Notes under the pieces: generated by a model
Told to the model about the DNA's origin: nothing
The model's input: only the letters and a program-made list of their open reading frames with translations
Databases searched by the model: none
In this document: piece after piece, positions 14,876 to 22,182 of the stretch
Layout of the letters: each line of letters begins with the position of its first letter
Numbering within the stretch: the stretch's first letter is position 1
Translations under genes and position numbers: made by a program
Origin: CAUYXS01 sp965248495
GTDB taxonomy: Bacteria; Chloroflexota; Dehalococcoidia; Lucifugimonadales; Australimonadaceae
Assembly (NCBI GenBank): GCA_965248495.1
Contig: CBDFJL010000003.1
Coordinates: 2,542,001 to 2,606,000, forward strand
Length of the DNA: 64,000 nt
Direction of reading: 5' to 3'

Positions 14876-15852
14876 CGGGGCCACCACCGATTAATAACGA
14901 TGCCAGACCCGACGACCGCCATAGTTACGCAGATCCCGGCTACGACCTGCAGCGGGAAGAGCCCCGTATAGGCGACGGCGAGCAAGGCGCCACCGGGCGC
15001 GTGAAGCACACCATCACCCCGGCGGGCAATCCATCCGTTAAGGGCACCGGACGCGACCAGGAGCAGCAGTAGGAGGAGGATGCCGACGCCGAGCGCTGGA
15101 ATCCCGAACGTGGCCCCGGCGGCCGTCACGTCCTGAGTGAAGGCCGATGCCTGGCCCGTCACCTCGAGGTCAGAGGCCACCGTGCCCGGTGCGGGAATAG
15201 CGGTCACGTCGTCACCCAAACTGACTACTGCCGTCTGGAAGGCGTCTCCGGCAATGACTATCAGGCCGGGAAAGGCCAGCTCGACGAGAACGGCGCCGGC
15301 GTCGGTGATTCCCGCCGAGGTGACGTAGCTACCGGCGGTCACGTTGGCATCGTCCGACTCAACCCCCACCAGGACGTCGGGCAGAACGGACACGAGAGCA
15401 TCGGCCGTAGCGGTCGCGCTTGAGGTGGTATGCCAGGTAGGGACCGCCGTAGAGACGTCCTGTGGCGAATACAGGGTAGGGCTCGAGGTGAGCCGAAGGA
15501 ATACGAGAGCATCGGCCCAAGTCACCAGTGAGGCGTCACTGGCGGGCTGATAGATCGCCGCAAGTCGGTGCCCTTCTCCTGGTGGGTTCTGGGCCGAGGC
15601 GATGGTCGCACCGTCGACCAGTTGCAGGACCGTGGCGGCGGCACCGTAGGTGCTCTCCCCGTCTGGGGGCTCGTCAACGACTGAGTAGCGGACCAGGAAC
15701 AGCCGATCGTCAGTCTCGAGAACGTGACGGAAGGCGTGCGCTTCGCCAAGCGAGACCGCGCTCAGCTCGTGGCTGGCGAGTGAGGCTGCGAAGGCGACTG
15801 GTGCTAGTGAGGCCACAGCCACGACCAGCAGCACCGCGGCCAGCCGTCTCAA
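14872..15852 (-). CDS. Secreted protein with C-terminal membrane helices, function unknown
   Basis: A 326-residue protein with a clear signal peptide (LAAVLLVVAVASLAPVAFA) ending in an AFA cleavage site. The exported body is rich in Ala, Val, Asp and Thr and looks all-beta. The C-terminus has two hydrophobic helices (ALGVGILLLLLLLVASGAL and FPLQVVAGICVTMAVVGSGI). The same plan, exported body then tail helices, is seen in the next gene, so the two may form a complex in the membrane or particle envelope. No family recognised. Confidence 0.65.
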   Translation of the reverse strand: MRRLAAVLLVVAVASLAPVAFAASLASHELSAVSLGEAHAFRHVLETDDRLFLVRYSVVDEPPDGESTYGAAATVLQLVDGATIASAQNPPGEGHRLAAIYQPASDASLVTWADALVFLRLTSSPTLYSPQDVSTAVPTWHTTSSATATADALVSVLPDVLVGVESDDANVTAGSYVTSAGITDAGAVLVELAFPGLIVIAGDAFQTAVVSLGDDVTAIPAPGTVASDLEVTGQASAFTQDVTAAGATFGIPALGVGILLLLLLLVASGALNGWIARRGDGVLHAPGGALLAVAYTGLFPLQVVAGICVTMAVVGSGIVINRWWPR

Positions 15853-16169
15853 CGGGCCACTTGGAGACGAGGGATCCGGCCTGTGGTCTGCAGACGGCGG
15901 AGGCGACCCGGTACAGACACACTCCGCTTACCGAGGAGGATATCGAGGATGCCGTGCTCGTCGCAGAACTTGGCTAGCTGCAGCATGTGTGCCCCACTCG
16001 GCACCACGGAGCCGTTCTGCCAGCGGCAGAAATGCTTGTACTCAACACCGAGCTCAGCTGCCAGGCTGACGCCGGAGATCTGAGCCGCCGCCTTAATCAT
16101 GTAAAGGCGGTCCGGGAGCTCCTCGATGCTGGCGTCCTTGGGCGTTTGAAACAGTCGAAGGGTCCGCAT
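15849..16169 (-). CDS. Small HTH (XRE-like) regulator at the head of the leftward cluster
   Basis: A 106-residue protein starting at MRTLRLFQTP; a longer ATG at 16199 exists. The segment IKAAAQISGVSLAAELGVEYKH...WQNGSVVPSGAHMLQLAKFCDE fits the five-helix layout of XRE/Cro regulators: GVSLAAELGV as helices 2-3, and the helix after VPSGAH as the fourth. The C-terminus is basic. It is the first gene of the leftward operon and lies between two copies of an 18-bp palindromic motif, so it is the best candidate for the element's repressor. Its ATGA-like overlap with the next gene couples regulator and structural genes. It may bind 16207-16224 and 17105-17122. Confidence 0.65.
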   Translation of the reverse strand: MRTLRLFQTPKDASIEELPDRLYMIKAAAQISGVSLAAELGVEYKHFCRWQNGSVVPSGAHMLQLAKFCDEHGILDILLGKRSVSVPGRLRRLQTTGRIPRLQVAR

Positions 16170-16320
16170 AAGCGTTACTACACCATGTAGCGCCACCATC
16201 GAGGGATACCCCGAGGGTGGGATATAGACCGTATGGGCCTCTCCGTTATGGGATGGAACTGCGTCCTACTACGGCGTCAACCGCGCCGAATCAAACGGAT
16301 AGGGCGTCTGGAGGTGTGCC
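16170..16320. promoter_or_regulatory. Divergent promoter region with operator-like site 16207-16224
   Basis: This 151-base gap separates the leftward regulator/structural operon from the rightward membrane-protein gene. It contains TACCCCGAGGGTGGGATA (16207-16224). A near copy, TACCCCACCGGTGGGGTA, lies before the gene at 17148; the shared form is TACCCC-N3-GGTGGG-R-TA. The position about 38 bases before the regulator start fits autoregulation. Confidence 0.6.
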
Positions 16321-17007
16321 TTGGCGGCTAAATCCATGGTGGGAGCACTGGTTACAGCGGTGGTCTTGCTGCTGCTGATTTCCGTGACCGAAACGTCGAT
16401 CACGGGGGCGGTGACCGTCGACGCGAGCGACGTCATTGCCGGGTCGTACGATGCGAACGGCGACGCGACGATAACGCTGACGACGGGGCCGCACTGGTAC
16501 AACACCAGCAAGTCCATGACCGTCGTAGCCGCGACAGCGGCGGCCGACACGGGGGCCATCACCATTGGCACCCCCCGGACTTCCGTAACCCTCACAGGGT
16601 CGGCCTCAACGTCGCAATCGGAGTCCTGGACCGTTACGTACGTCACCGAGTCGACGGTTGACGCGAATTCAAACACGATTTGGAAGATCGTTCCCTTCCT
16701 CCTGCTACTCGCGGTAGTGGGCGTGTTGATGGTCCCGATCCTTCAGGGTGGTTTCGCCGCCTCCGGACGGGCCAGCGCCATTAGCATCGGCTCGGGCGCC
16801 ATGGTTGCCGTGATCGGCATCTTCATGGCCTCGCTGTTCATCACCTTTGTCGGCACGGCTCGCGACGCTTTCACGATCGCGCCCGATTACATCGGGATTA
16901 CGGCCGGTCTGACGCTGGTAACGATCGGGTACGTGGTGGCGATCTTGGCCCCGATCGCGGGGGCCCTGATTCCTCGTGCCCGCTCGGGAGCTCGCGGCTT
17001 CGGGTAA
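16321..17007 (+). CDS. Membrane protein with exported beta domain (candidate envelope/coat protein)
   Basis: A 228-residue protein. I chose the TTG at 16321 because GGAGGTG lies five bases before it; ATG at 16336 is the alternative. An N-terminal helix (GALVTAVVLLLLISV) is followed by a Thr/Ala-rich beta domain of about 110 residues, then three membrane helices (IVPFLLLLAVVGVLMVPIL, AMVAVIGIFMASLFITFVG, ITAGLTLVTIGYVVAILAPI) and a basic tail. It heads the rightward cluster opposite the repressor. The sequence is low in Lys and Cys and very regular, as in abundant structural proteins. Function is inferred from context only. Confidence 0.65.
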   Translation: MAAKSMVGALVTAVVLLLLISVTETSITGAVTVDASDVIAGSYDANGDATITLTTGPHWYNTSKSMTVVAATAAADTGAITIGTPRTSVTLTGSASTSQSESWTVTYVTESTVDANSNTIWKIVPFLLLLAVVGVLMVPILQGGFAASGRASAISIGSGAMVAVIGIFMASLFITFVGTARDAFTIAPDYIGITAGLTLVTIGYVVAILAPIAGALIPRARSGARGFG

Positions 17008-17147
17008 AAACCAACTCAGGGAAGAGCGCAGCTTGGGAGGGGCCCTCTCCGCCGCATCTAGGCGGAGGGGGCTTCCCGTTTCCCAGGAAACGCCCCCGGC
17101 AACCTACCCCACCGGTGGGGTATCGCACCGCGACCCGCCGCGCGTGC
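17008..17147. promoter_or_regulatory. Intergenic region with three consecutive palindromes
   Basis: Three inverted repeats follow each other: an 11-bp stem with one wobble pair at 17043-17071 (CCCTCTCCGCC / GGCGGAGGGGG), CGTTTCC-CA-GGAAACG at 17077-17092, and the perfect 18-bp palindrome TACCCCACCGGTGGGGTA at 17105-17122. The first may terminate transcription from the left. The last matches the site at 16207-16224 and lies 26 bases before the next start, as an operator would. The cluster could also include an origin. Confidence 0.6.
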
Positions 17148-17609
17148 ATGCTTGGTCAAGTGAAAGCCATCGTTTTGTCTCGGGACGGCGGTGCCGGCGA
17201 GGGAACGATCTCGCGTGAAGGTGCCGTTGGTCTCCACAACAAGCGCAGCCGCGCCTGGATCATCACCGGCCAGATCCACCAGGTGCGGCGCCGGTTCCTC
17301 GGCCTCTTCTGGCATCGCGTCCCTCTAATGATCGTCACGGACGAACGGCTCGGGGTGGTCGCCTTGCCGTGGGAGCGGGCGACGGCCGCGAATGAGCTGG
17401 ACTCCAAACAGCGCGACACGATCCAGCGCCAGAACCGTCTCACCCGACGCGGCGCGTCTAAGACCAACAAGAGCACGGCTCAGGCGCTCATGATTCAAAG
17501 CGCCATGGTCATTGGAATGGTCGTTATCTCGGTGATCCTCCTGTTACTCATCTTCGGCCCGCTCGCCTACGAACGGATCCGCGGCTTCGCCGGGGGGATC
17601 GGTGTCTGA
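17148..17609 (+). CDS. Small basic protein with C-terminal membrane anchor
   Basis: A 153-residue protein. Residues 1-110 are a basic soluble domain (HNKRSRAWIITGQIHQVRRRFLGLFWHRVPLMIVTDERLGVVAL), perhaps a PH- or SH3-like beta-barrel on the cytoplasmic face. Residues about 122-146 (AMVIGMVVISVILLLLIFGPLAY) form one membrane helix. The ATG at 17148 lacks an SD and lies close behind the operator-like palindrome, so the transcript may be leaderless. The tail-anchored layout is repeated in the next gene. Not recognised. Confidence 0.6.
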   Translation: MLGQVKAIVLSRDGGAGEGTISREGAVGLHNKRSRAWIITGQIHQVRRRFLGLFWHRVPLMIVTDERLGVVALPWERATAANELDSKQRDTIQRQNRLTRRGASKTNKSTAQALMIQSAMVIGMVVISVILLLLIFGPLAYERIRGFAGGIGV

Positions 17610-18339
17610 GGCGAAGCGGGATTTAGCCGAGCTCGGCTTGCGCGCCCGGGTCACCGATGCCCTAGGGGGCGCGGGGATCGTCTCGACGGCCGACCTGGTG
17701 AGTTGGACCCCCGCGAGCGTTCTTGCGATTAACGGGGTCGGCAGAGCGGCCCTCAGCGACATAGAAAGCGCCCTCCGTGACCGTGGACTCGATTTGACCA
17801 ACGAACCCGGCGAGCTCGAGCGCCCGGACGTGGCCTGTCGAGAGCGTCGGAAGGGGTGGCTCCGCGGCAGAGCGTTGTTCTTAGAGCAGGACCACAACCC
17901 GCACGAAGAGGCCATACATCTGGACCCGGCGAACACCCTTGCTGACTGGACGTGGCGGATGGGCTTCGGGCCGTTCGTCGTTCTATGCAAAGGGGAAGGG
18001 ACGGGCGGAATGCCGCGCGCCTTCGAAGAGTGGTGTTTTCTGCCACGGGCCTGGGTATTCAGGCCAGAGACGGTAGCGAACGAGGGGAAGCTGAGCGTTG
18101 CCGAAATGCTTAGGGCTGCGGCGGACGGCAAGCTCAGAATCAAGCGGAGCGATACCCCCGAGGGCTTCTATGCCGATTACCGAGCGGAGGCCCTGCGCCG
18201 AATCTCCGTGGGTAATCGTGAGCAAGCATTGGCAGACCGTCTCGGCTCGAACATCAAGTGGGCGGCGGTGGTCTTAATCGTCACCCTGATCTTGAGCTTT
18301 ATCTTCGGTCCGACCGTCCTCGAGGGGGTGCCTGCATGA
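17602..18339 (+). CDS. Tail-anchored protein with RNA polymerase alpha-CTD-like N-terminal domain
   Basis: A 245-residue protein. Residues about 8-62 (LAELGLRARVTDALGGAGIV, TADLVSWTPASVLAINGVGR, AALSDIESALRDRGLDL) closely follow the helix-hairpin-helix fold of the RNA polymerase alpha C-terminal domain. The middle is a soluble region with several Trp. Residues 219-238 (WAAVVLIVTLILSFIFGPTV) are a single membrane helix. The GTG start overlaps the previous gene by 8 bases. Alpha-CTD-like modules bind DNA or regulators, so this protein may tether DNA to the membrane assembly site. The fold call is by motif; the role is inference. Confidence 0.65.
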   Translation: MSEAKRDLAELGLRARVTDALGGAGIVSTADLVSWTPASVLAINGVGRAALSDIESALRDRGLDLTNEPGELERPDVACRERRKGWLRGRALFLEQDHNPHEEAIHLDPANTLADWTWRMGFGPFVVLCKGEGTGGMPRAFEEWCFLPRAWVFRPETVANEGKLSVAEMLRAAADGKLRIKRSDTPEGFYADYRAEALRRISVGNREQALADRLGSNIKWAAVVLIVTLILSFIFGPTVLEGVPA

Positions 18340-18740
18340 TGGAGGGCGGTCGAAGAACGGCGCTCGCGGAGGAGTCCGGCGAGTCGGTCGGGTTCCCGGG
18401 CCGACACTTCGACCCCGTCGAGCTCGTCAAGCCGGGTGAAGGGCTCTACGCCATGCTCATGCGTTCCGCTATGAGCCGCGACGAGCAGGCAGACTGGCTG
18501 GACGCCTACGCCCAGTCCCTCGCCTACGAGGACGTCGAGACCATTCAAATTCTGCTCGCTAAGCTGCCATTCAGCGCGGCGGTCGACGGCAAGGCGCGCA
18601 ATTACACCTTGTTCGCAGCTCAGGGCAAGACGCCAGAAACGGTGCTCCTGCACCAGGTACAGAGGGAGCCGCGGCGCATCTTCGGTATTGCCGTTGGCCG
18701 GCGCGAGCGGCGGGGCGAGGAACAAGGCGAGCAGACATGA
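18336..18740 (+). CDS. Soluble helical protein preceding the ATPase, unknown function
   Basis: A 134-residue protein whose ATG overlaps the previous stop (ATGA) and whose own stop overlaps the ATPase start, so it is translated with the ATPase. It has helices rich in Glu, Ala and Leu (KPGEGLYAMLMRSAMSRDEQADWLDAYAQ) and a basic C-terminus (RREPRR, GRRERRGEEQ). No membrane segment or Cys motif. An adaptor for the ATPase is a reasonable guess from the coupling. Confidence 0.6.
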   Translation: MMEGGRRTALAEESGESVGFPGRHFDPVELVKPGEGLYAMLMRSAMSRDEQADWLDAYAQSLAYEDVETIQILLAKLPFSAAVDGKARNYTLFAAQGKTPETVLLHQVQREPRRIFGIAVGRRERRGEEQGEQT

Positions 18741-19762
18741 CGAGCCTCGTAGTCCCTGACGCACCCGTGATGCGGCTCACCGATATAGCCCTAGGCGATA
18801 TCAGCATGACTGAGCCGCCTCCGGCGCGCATGGAGGACGCTTACGGCCTAATGGCGCTCGTCGGGCCGTTCGGCTCGAGCAAGACGCTGCTCGCTGTGCA
18901 CTTCGCCCATTCCTACGCCGGGCGCTATTGCGGTGGTCAGGACTGCGGCGTCGAAGGCTGCCAAGAGACCTGGACGGTCTACTCGAATATCCCGTCGACC
19001 TGGAGCTGGGCGCTGCCCCTTCGGGCCACCCAGGATCTACTGCGCTCCCGGCGCCCGCCGACGCACGCGATCCTGCTTTTTGACGAAGGCCACGAGTATT
19101 CAGATCCACGGCGGAATATGTCGACCTTCGCCCTGCAGCTGACGCACAAGATGATGCAGGTACGCCACCAGCACAATAAGGCTCTCTGGACTTCTCCCTC
19201 GATAAAGATGATCGACTCACGCCTCGTGGGGGTGATGAGCAAGATCTATCTGCCCTGGACGCCCGACCGCGGGCGCAGGAGCTACGCGGTCGTCTACAAC
19301 AGGGCGACGGGAAATATACCTCCGTGGGAACGCAACCGGCTTCGGCCCAAGGTCCGCCTTTGGTGGACCGAGGACTCGAAGCGCCTTTTCGACACGCATG
19401 ACACGGTCGACGCTCGGTCTGACGTCGCCGCGGCGCGAACCCGCGGCCGGATCATCGTGACCGACGAGCAAGGGCAAGATTCGTGGACCACTGTGGATGA
19501 GTTGGTCCTTATGGCCATCGACGGCGTCGCCATCACGAGTGCAGACAGCTCGACGTTGAGGCCCGAGCAGATCCGCGACTGGCTCGTCCAGACCCTCAAT
19601 CTCGAGTTGCCCCTCGGTGAGATCGACGGCCAGCTAGACGGCAGTGGATTGATGAAGCTCCCCGACGGTTCCTATCGGGTCCGGGCAGGGCGATTGCCGC
19701 CAGTGGTCACCGACCCCGACGATGAGCTGCTGGTCCGTGAGGTGGAAGAGGTAGAGGGGTAG
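18737..19762 (+). CDS. Zot-like P-loop ATPase (particle assembly / DNA translocation)
   Basis: A 341-residue ATPase. Walker A is GPFGSSKT at 43-50, Walker B is ILLFDE at 112-117, and the family's TNIP-like strand is VYSNIP at 81-86. Downstream, RH at 143-144 followed by WTSPSIKMIDSRL corresponds to the RH...TQ...D-R segment of Zot/pI proteins that extrude filamentous phages; related ATPases occur in archaeal viruses. C65, C70 and C75 form a Cys cluster after helix 1 that may bind zinc. There is no clear membrane helix in the protein itself, unlike pI, so the anchor may be one of the neighbouring tail-anchored proteins. The C-terminal 100 residues look like a winged-helix region (STLRPEQIRDWLVQTL). 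Confidence 0.82.
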   Translation: MTSLVVPDAPVMRLTDIALGDISMTEPPPARMEDAYGLMALVGPFGSSKTLLAVHFAHSYAGRYCGGQDCGVEGCQETWTVYSNIPSTWSWALPLRATQDLLRSRRPPTHAILLFDEGHEYSDPRRNMSTFALQLTHKMMQVRHQHNKALWTSPSIKMIDSRLVGVMSKIYLPWTPDRGRRSYAVVYNRATGNIPPWERNRLRPKVRLWWTEDSKRLFDTHDTVDARSDVAAARTRGRIIVTDEQGQDSWTTVDELVLMAIDGVAITSADSSTLRPEQIRDWLVQTLNLELPLGEIDGQLDGSGLMKLPDGSYRVRAGRLPPVVTDPDDELLVREVEEVEG

Positions 19763-19768
19763 CTGTTG

Positions 19769-19963
19769 ATGGAGGACCGCGGCGGCATATCGGTCTGGAC
19801 CGTCTTAGACGTCGGGGCCGCGTTGGCATTCTTTTGGCTGGCGTTGGATCTGTGGGAACAGGGGGACGCCCTGTTACGGCTCGTCCCTCTCATCGGTGCC
19901 CTGGCGTATAGCTTCGCGATCATGTACGACGGCTATCAATGGCTCTTGGAGGCCACCGATTGA
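19769..19963 (+). CDS. Two-helix mini membrane protein (candidate coat protein)
   Basis: A 64-residue protein consisting of two hydrophobic helices (VLDVGAALAFFWLALDLW and LLRLVPLIGALAYSFAIMY) with short acidic ends. It follows the ATPase closely. Proteins of this size and topology are the coat proteins of spindle-shaped archaeal viruses and are also found as phage membrane peptides. Element B has a similarly sized two-helix protein, though the two sequences share only the layout. Start is the ATG after TTG in TTGATG. Confidence 0.6.
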   Translation: MEDRGGISVWTVLDVGAALAFFWLALDLWEQGDALLRLVPLIGALAYSFAIMYDGYQWLLEATD

Positions 19964-20439
19964 TTGACGTTCACCCTTTGCACGCTTGGGGCGTACTCAA
20001 GGAATACGGGCAGGCAACAACGGAGGCGGCGCTCACGGCCGAGCCGGGGCCCGCCGGAGATCTCGTCAAGCAACGCGACACCGCCAACGCCCAACACGGG
20101 CGGATCTATCGGCGGGGGTACATCGTCGCTTTGGTTAGCCTCATCGCCGGTCTCCTCATCCACCTTGTGTTCCGCACGTCAGGAGCCGAGGTTGTCTTTG
20201 TGCTATTCGTAGGGTCCGGGCTTGCCCTCCTGGGCACCATCCTCTTGGCGGGCCGCTCCACCTCGAGGAGTGCGAAGGCCACCCAGAGTTTGAGGGGCAT
20301 CGCCGTCGCGGCTGACCCTGGATTCCAGGCCAAGTACAAGCTGCGCCTCCGCGCTGCCGTGACCGTCCTCGTGCTCTGGGGTGTTCTCGCACTCGTCGTT
20401 ACATGGGGGCTAAACGTGCTAGTAAAGGCGGTCCTTTGA
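19960..20439 (+). CDS. Polytopic membrane protein
   Basis: A 159-residue protein. I chose the TTG at 19960, which overlaps the previous stop (TTGA) and has GGAGG seven bases before it. A soluble N-terminus of about 45 residues is followed by GYIVALVSLIAGLLIHLVF and VVFVLFVGSGLALLGTILLAG, a loop, and a last helix (AVTVLVLWGVLALVVTWGL): three membrane segments. Not recognised. It is likely part of the membrane assembly site with the ATPase. Confidence 0.6.
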   Translation: MIDVHPLHAWGVLKEYGQATTEAALTAEPGPAGDLVKQRDTANAQHGRIYRRGYIVALVSLIAGLLIHLVFRTSGAEVVFVLFVGSGLALLGTILLAGRSTSRSAKATQSLRGIAVAADPGFQAKYKLRLRAAVTVLVLWGVLALVVTWGLNVLVKAVL

Positions 20440-20450
20440 ATCGGTCGACG

Positions 20451-20795
20451 ATGCATACGATGCCGACCGCTATGGGTCTGCTCAATCTGCGGGCATGCAG
20501 CCGGTGTGGTGGCGACGTCCTCAAGACGAGTGACCACTATGGCCCCTACGCTTCATGCATCCAGTGCGGTCACGTACAGGATCAGGGGCCTACCGAGCCG
20601 GAGGAGACCCCGCAGGAGCCCCGCGTTGTTGAGGGCGGCTGGTGCCCAAGGTGCGGCCCACCCTCGAAGCTCACGCGCATTAGCCCGACCTTCATGTGCC
20701 GGACCCCCCGGGGCCTTCACCCAAGGTGCGTGGTGGAGTGCCCGGACTGCCACTGTCGCCGCACGTTGTCGGGTCAAGCCGCCATCGTGGTTTGA
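20451..20795 (+). CDS. Double zinc-ribbon protein
   Basis: A 114-residue protein with two zinc knuckle sets. The first, CSRCGGDV...DHYGPYASCIQCGH, matches a short treble-clef/ribbon motif common in bacterial hypothetical proteins. The second is CPRCGPP...CRTPRGLHPRCVVECPDCHC. Three in-frame ATGs (20451, 20460, 20472) are possible and none has a strong SD. No enzyme motif. It may bind nucleic acid or rRNA-like structures. Confidence 0.6.
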   Translation: MHTMPTAMGLLNLRACSRCGGDVLKTSDHYGPYASCIQCGHVQDQGPTEPEETPQEPRVVEGGWCPRCGPPSKLTRISPTFMCRTPRGLHPRCVVECPDCHCRRTLSGQAAIVV

Positions 20796-20823
20796 AAAAA
20801 AGGCTAGGGAAAGGTCGTGAACC

Positions 20824-21111
20824 ATGGCCACGGTCCCGAAGGGTGTGAGGAACGCGCTCAAGGCGAAGAGGATTCGACGGTATGAAGGGCGACAGTACGT
20901 TTTCGTCGGCAACGTCAAGGTCCCGAGTAGGCTCCAGCGGCAGCCGGCGATCAAGAGGGTCAGGACCCGCGTGAAGAGCCTCTTTCCTGGGGTGAAGAGC
21001 ATCCGCCTCGGCAAGCGGCGGGAGGGGCCGACGCCCGCAACGCAGGCCTATCCCGCGTTCATCCGGGCGGACGATGCGACGGCCCGGCAGATCGTCCGAA
21101 TGGGTGGCTGA
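20824..21111 (+). CDS. Small highly basic protein, probable nucleic-acid binder
   Basis: A 95-residue protein with a strong net positive charge (VRNALKAKRIRRYEGRQYVF, IKRVRTRVKSLFPGVKSIRLGKRR). The start follows AAAGGTCGTGAACC. There is no Cys and no membrane segment. Its charge pattern and place between the zinc protein and the pilin-like gene suit a nucleoid or packaging protein that neutralises the element's DNA in a particle. Not recognised by family. Confidence 0.6.
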   Translation: MATVPKGVRNALKAKRIRRYEGRQYVFVGNVKVPSRLQRQPAIKRVRTRVKSLFPGVKSIRLGKRREGPTPATQAYPAFIRADDATARQIVRMGG

Positions 21112-21118
21112 CGCGAGC

Positions 21119-21229
21119 ATGAACGACGGCATAACGCGCCTCGAGACGGCGATCGTGGTCGCCGCGCTCCTAATCGTCGCCGTTGTCCTCACCTACACAG
21201 TCCTCGCCGCGGGGGTCGGCTGGGGCTAA
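21119..21229 (+). CDS. 36-residue archaellin/type IV pilin-like peptide
   Basis: This very short gene encodes MNDGITRLETAIVVAALLIV followed by AVVLTYTVLAAGVGWG. The N-terminus has the hallmarks of a class III signal peptide: a short charged lead ending in Gly4, hydrophobic +1, Glu at +5, then an unbroken helix ending in YTVL-AAG, as in archaellins. After cleavage a 32-residue helical subunit would remain. No globular domain follows, so it resembles a minimal pilin or filamentous-phage coat protein. The next frame is the integrase. It is short enough that chance cannot be excluded, but the match to the archaellin pattern is unusually complete. Confidence 0.65.
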   Translation: MNDGITRLETAIVVAALLIVAVVLTYTVLAAGVGWG

Positions 21230-21326
21230 CAGCCAAACCGCCCGAAAGTACGATGGCAGGCCGGCCAAGGCACTGATATCGTCCCGCCCCGCCCTAAAGA
21301 GGCGTGCCAACGATCGGAGGGCCCTC

Positions 21327-22157
21327 GTGAAAACGGCCGACCTTGCCGCCGACTTCTTGCGTGCGAAAGAGGCGCAGGCGCTCTCATGGGCGACGTTGTA
21401 CGGGTACGAGATTCGGCTACGTTCCTTCGCGGCTTTCAGCGCCGTCCTCCCGGTCGACCCCGGCCAGGTTGAGGAATTCCTCGTCGCACAAGGGCCGACG
21501 GCTGAGACACGCGACTCCTACTTCCGGTTGCTTCGCAACTTCTATCGCTGGCTCGAGAGACGGGGGGTCCTCGACCGACAGAACAACCCACTTCGGCGCG
21601 TCGAGGCACCGCGGTTAGCTCCCAAGGAGGCGCGCTGGTTCGCGACCGAGGACGTCTGGCGGCTCCTCTCGTACCCCGGCCACACCGACCCCATGCGGTC
21701 GCTCCTCTATCTGCTCGCTGATACCGGCCTGCGCTTAGGGGAGGCGTTGTCGATCACTCCAGAGCGCTTCATTGGCGAGGACCTGGTCAAGGTTGCAGGA
21801 AAGGCCGGCGAGCGAGTCCTTCCCGTGTCACCAATGGTCACAAACCGCGTATTAACGGTGCTGCCGTGGCCGTGGGCCAGCGCCGACTCCGCAAGCCACC
21901 AGGTGCGCAAGGCCTTCTGGGCTGCGGGCTTCACCGGGCGAAGGGCGAGCGCGATCTCACTCCGGCACACTTTCGGTCAACTATGGGAAGGGGATGAGAC
22001 CGCGCTGCAGGGGATCTTCGGGCACACCACACCCCTGATGATCCACAAGCACTACCGGCGGTATAACCTGCTGAGAGCTCGTCGCCAGCACCGGCAACAC
22101 TCGCCGGTGGCGGTGATCCAAGAGGCCCACCAGCTGCGGCTAGACTGGCCGGCCTAA
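21327..22157 (+). CDS. Tyrosine recombinase/integrase of element A
   Basis: A 276-residue integrase starting at GTG 21327, preceded by GGAGGG. Residues 1-95 are a SAM-like core-binding domain (LSWATLYGYEIRLRSFAAFSA). The catalytic domain has Arg136 (DTGLRLGEAL), Lys159 (AGKAGERVLPV), Arg213-His214 (SLRHTF), His233 (FGHTT) and nucleophile Tyr243 (HKHYRRY). The first His of the usual H-x2-R motif is replaced by Ile210. It lies about 450 bases from the tRNA-Glu fragment, as expected for the integrase at attR. It would catalyse insertion into and excision from the tRNA-Glu gene. The substitution may lower activity, though some family members tolerate it. Confidence 0.92.
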   Translation: MKTADLAADFLRAKEAQALSWATLYGYEIRLRSFAAFSAVLPVDPGQVEEFLVAQGPTAETRDSYFRLLRNFYRWLERRGVLDRQNNPLRRVEAPRLAPKEARWFATEDVWRLLSYPGHTDPMRSLLYLLADTGLRLGEALSITPERFIGEDLVKVAGKAGERVLPVSPMVTNRVLTVLPWPWASADSASHQVRKAFWAAGFTGRRASAISLRHTFGQLWEGDETALQGIFGHTTPLMIHKHYRRYNLLRARRQHRQHSPVAVIQEAHQLRLDWPA

Positions 22158-22182
22158 AAAGAGAGGAGGGCTAAGGTAAACG

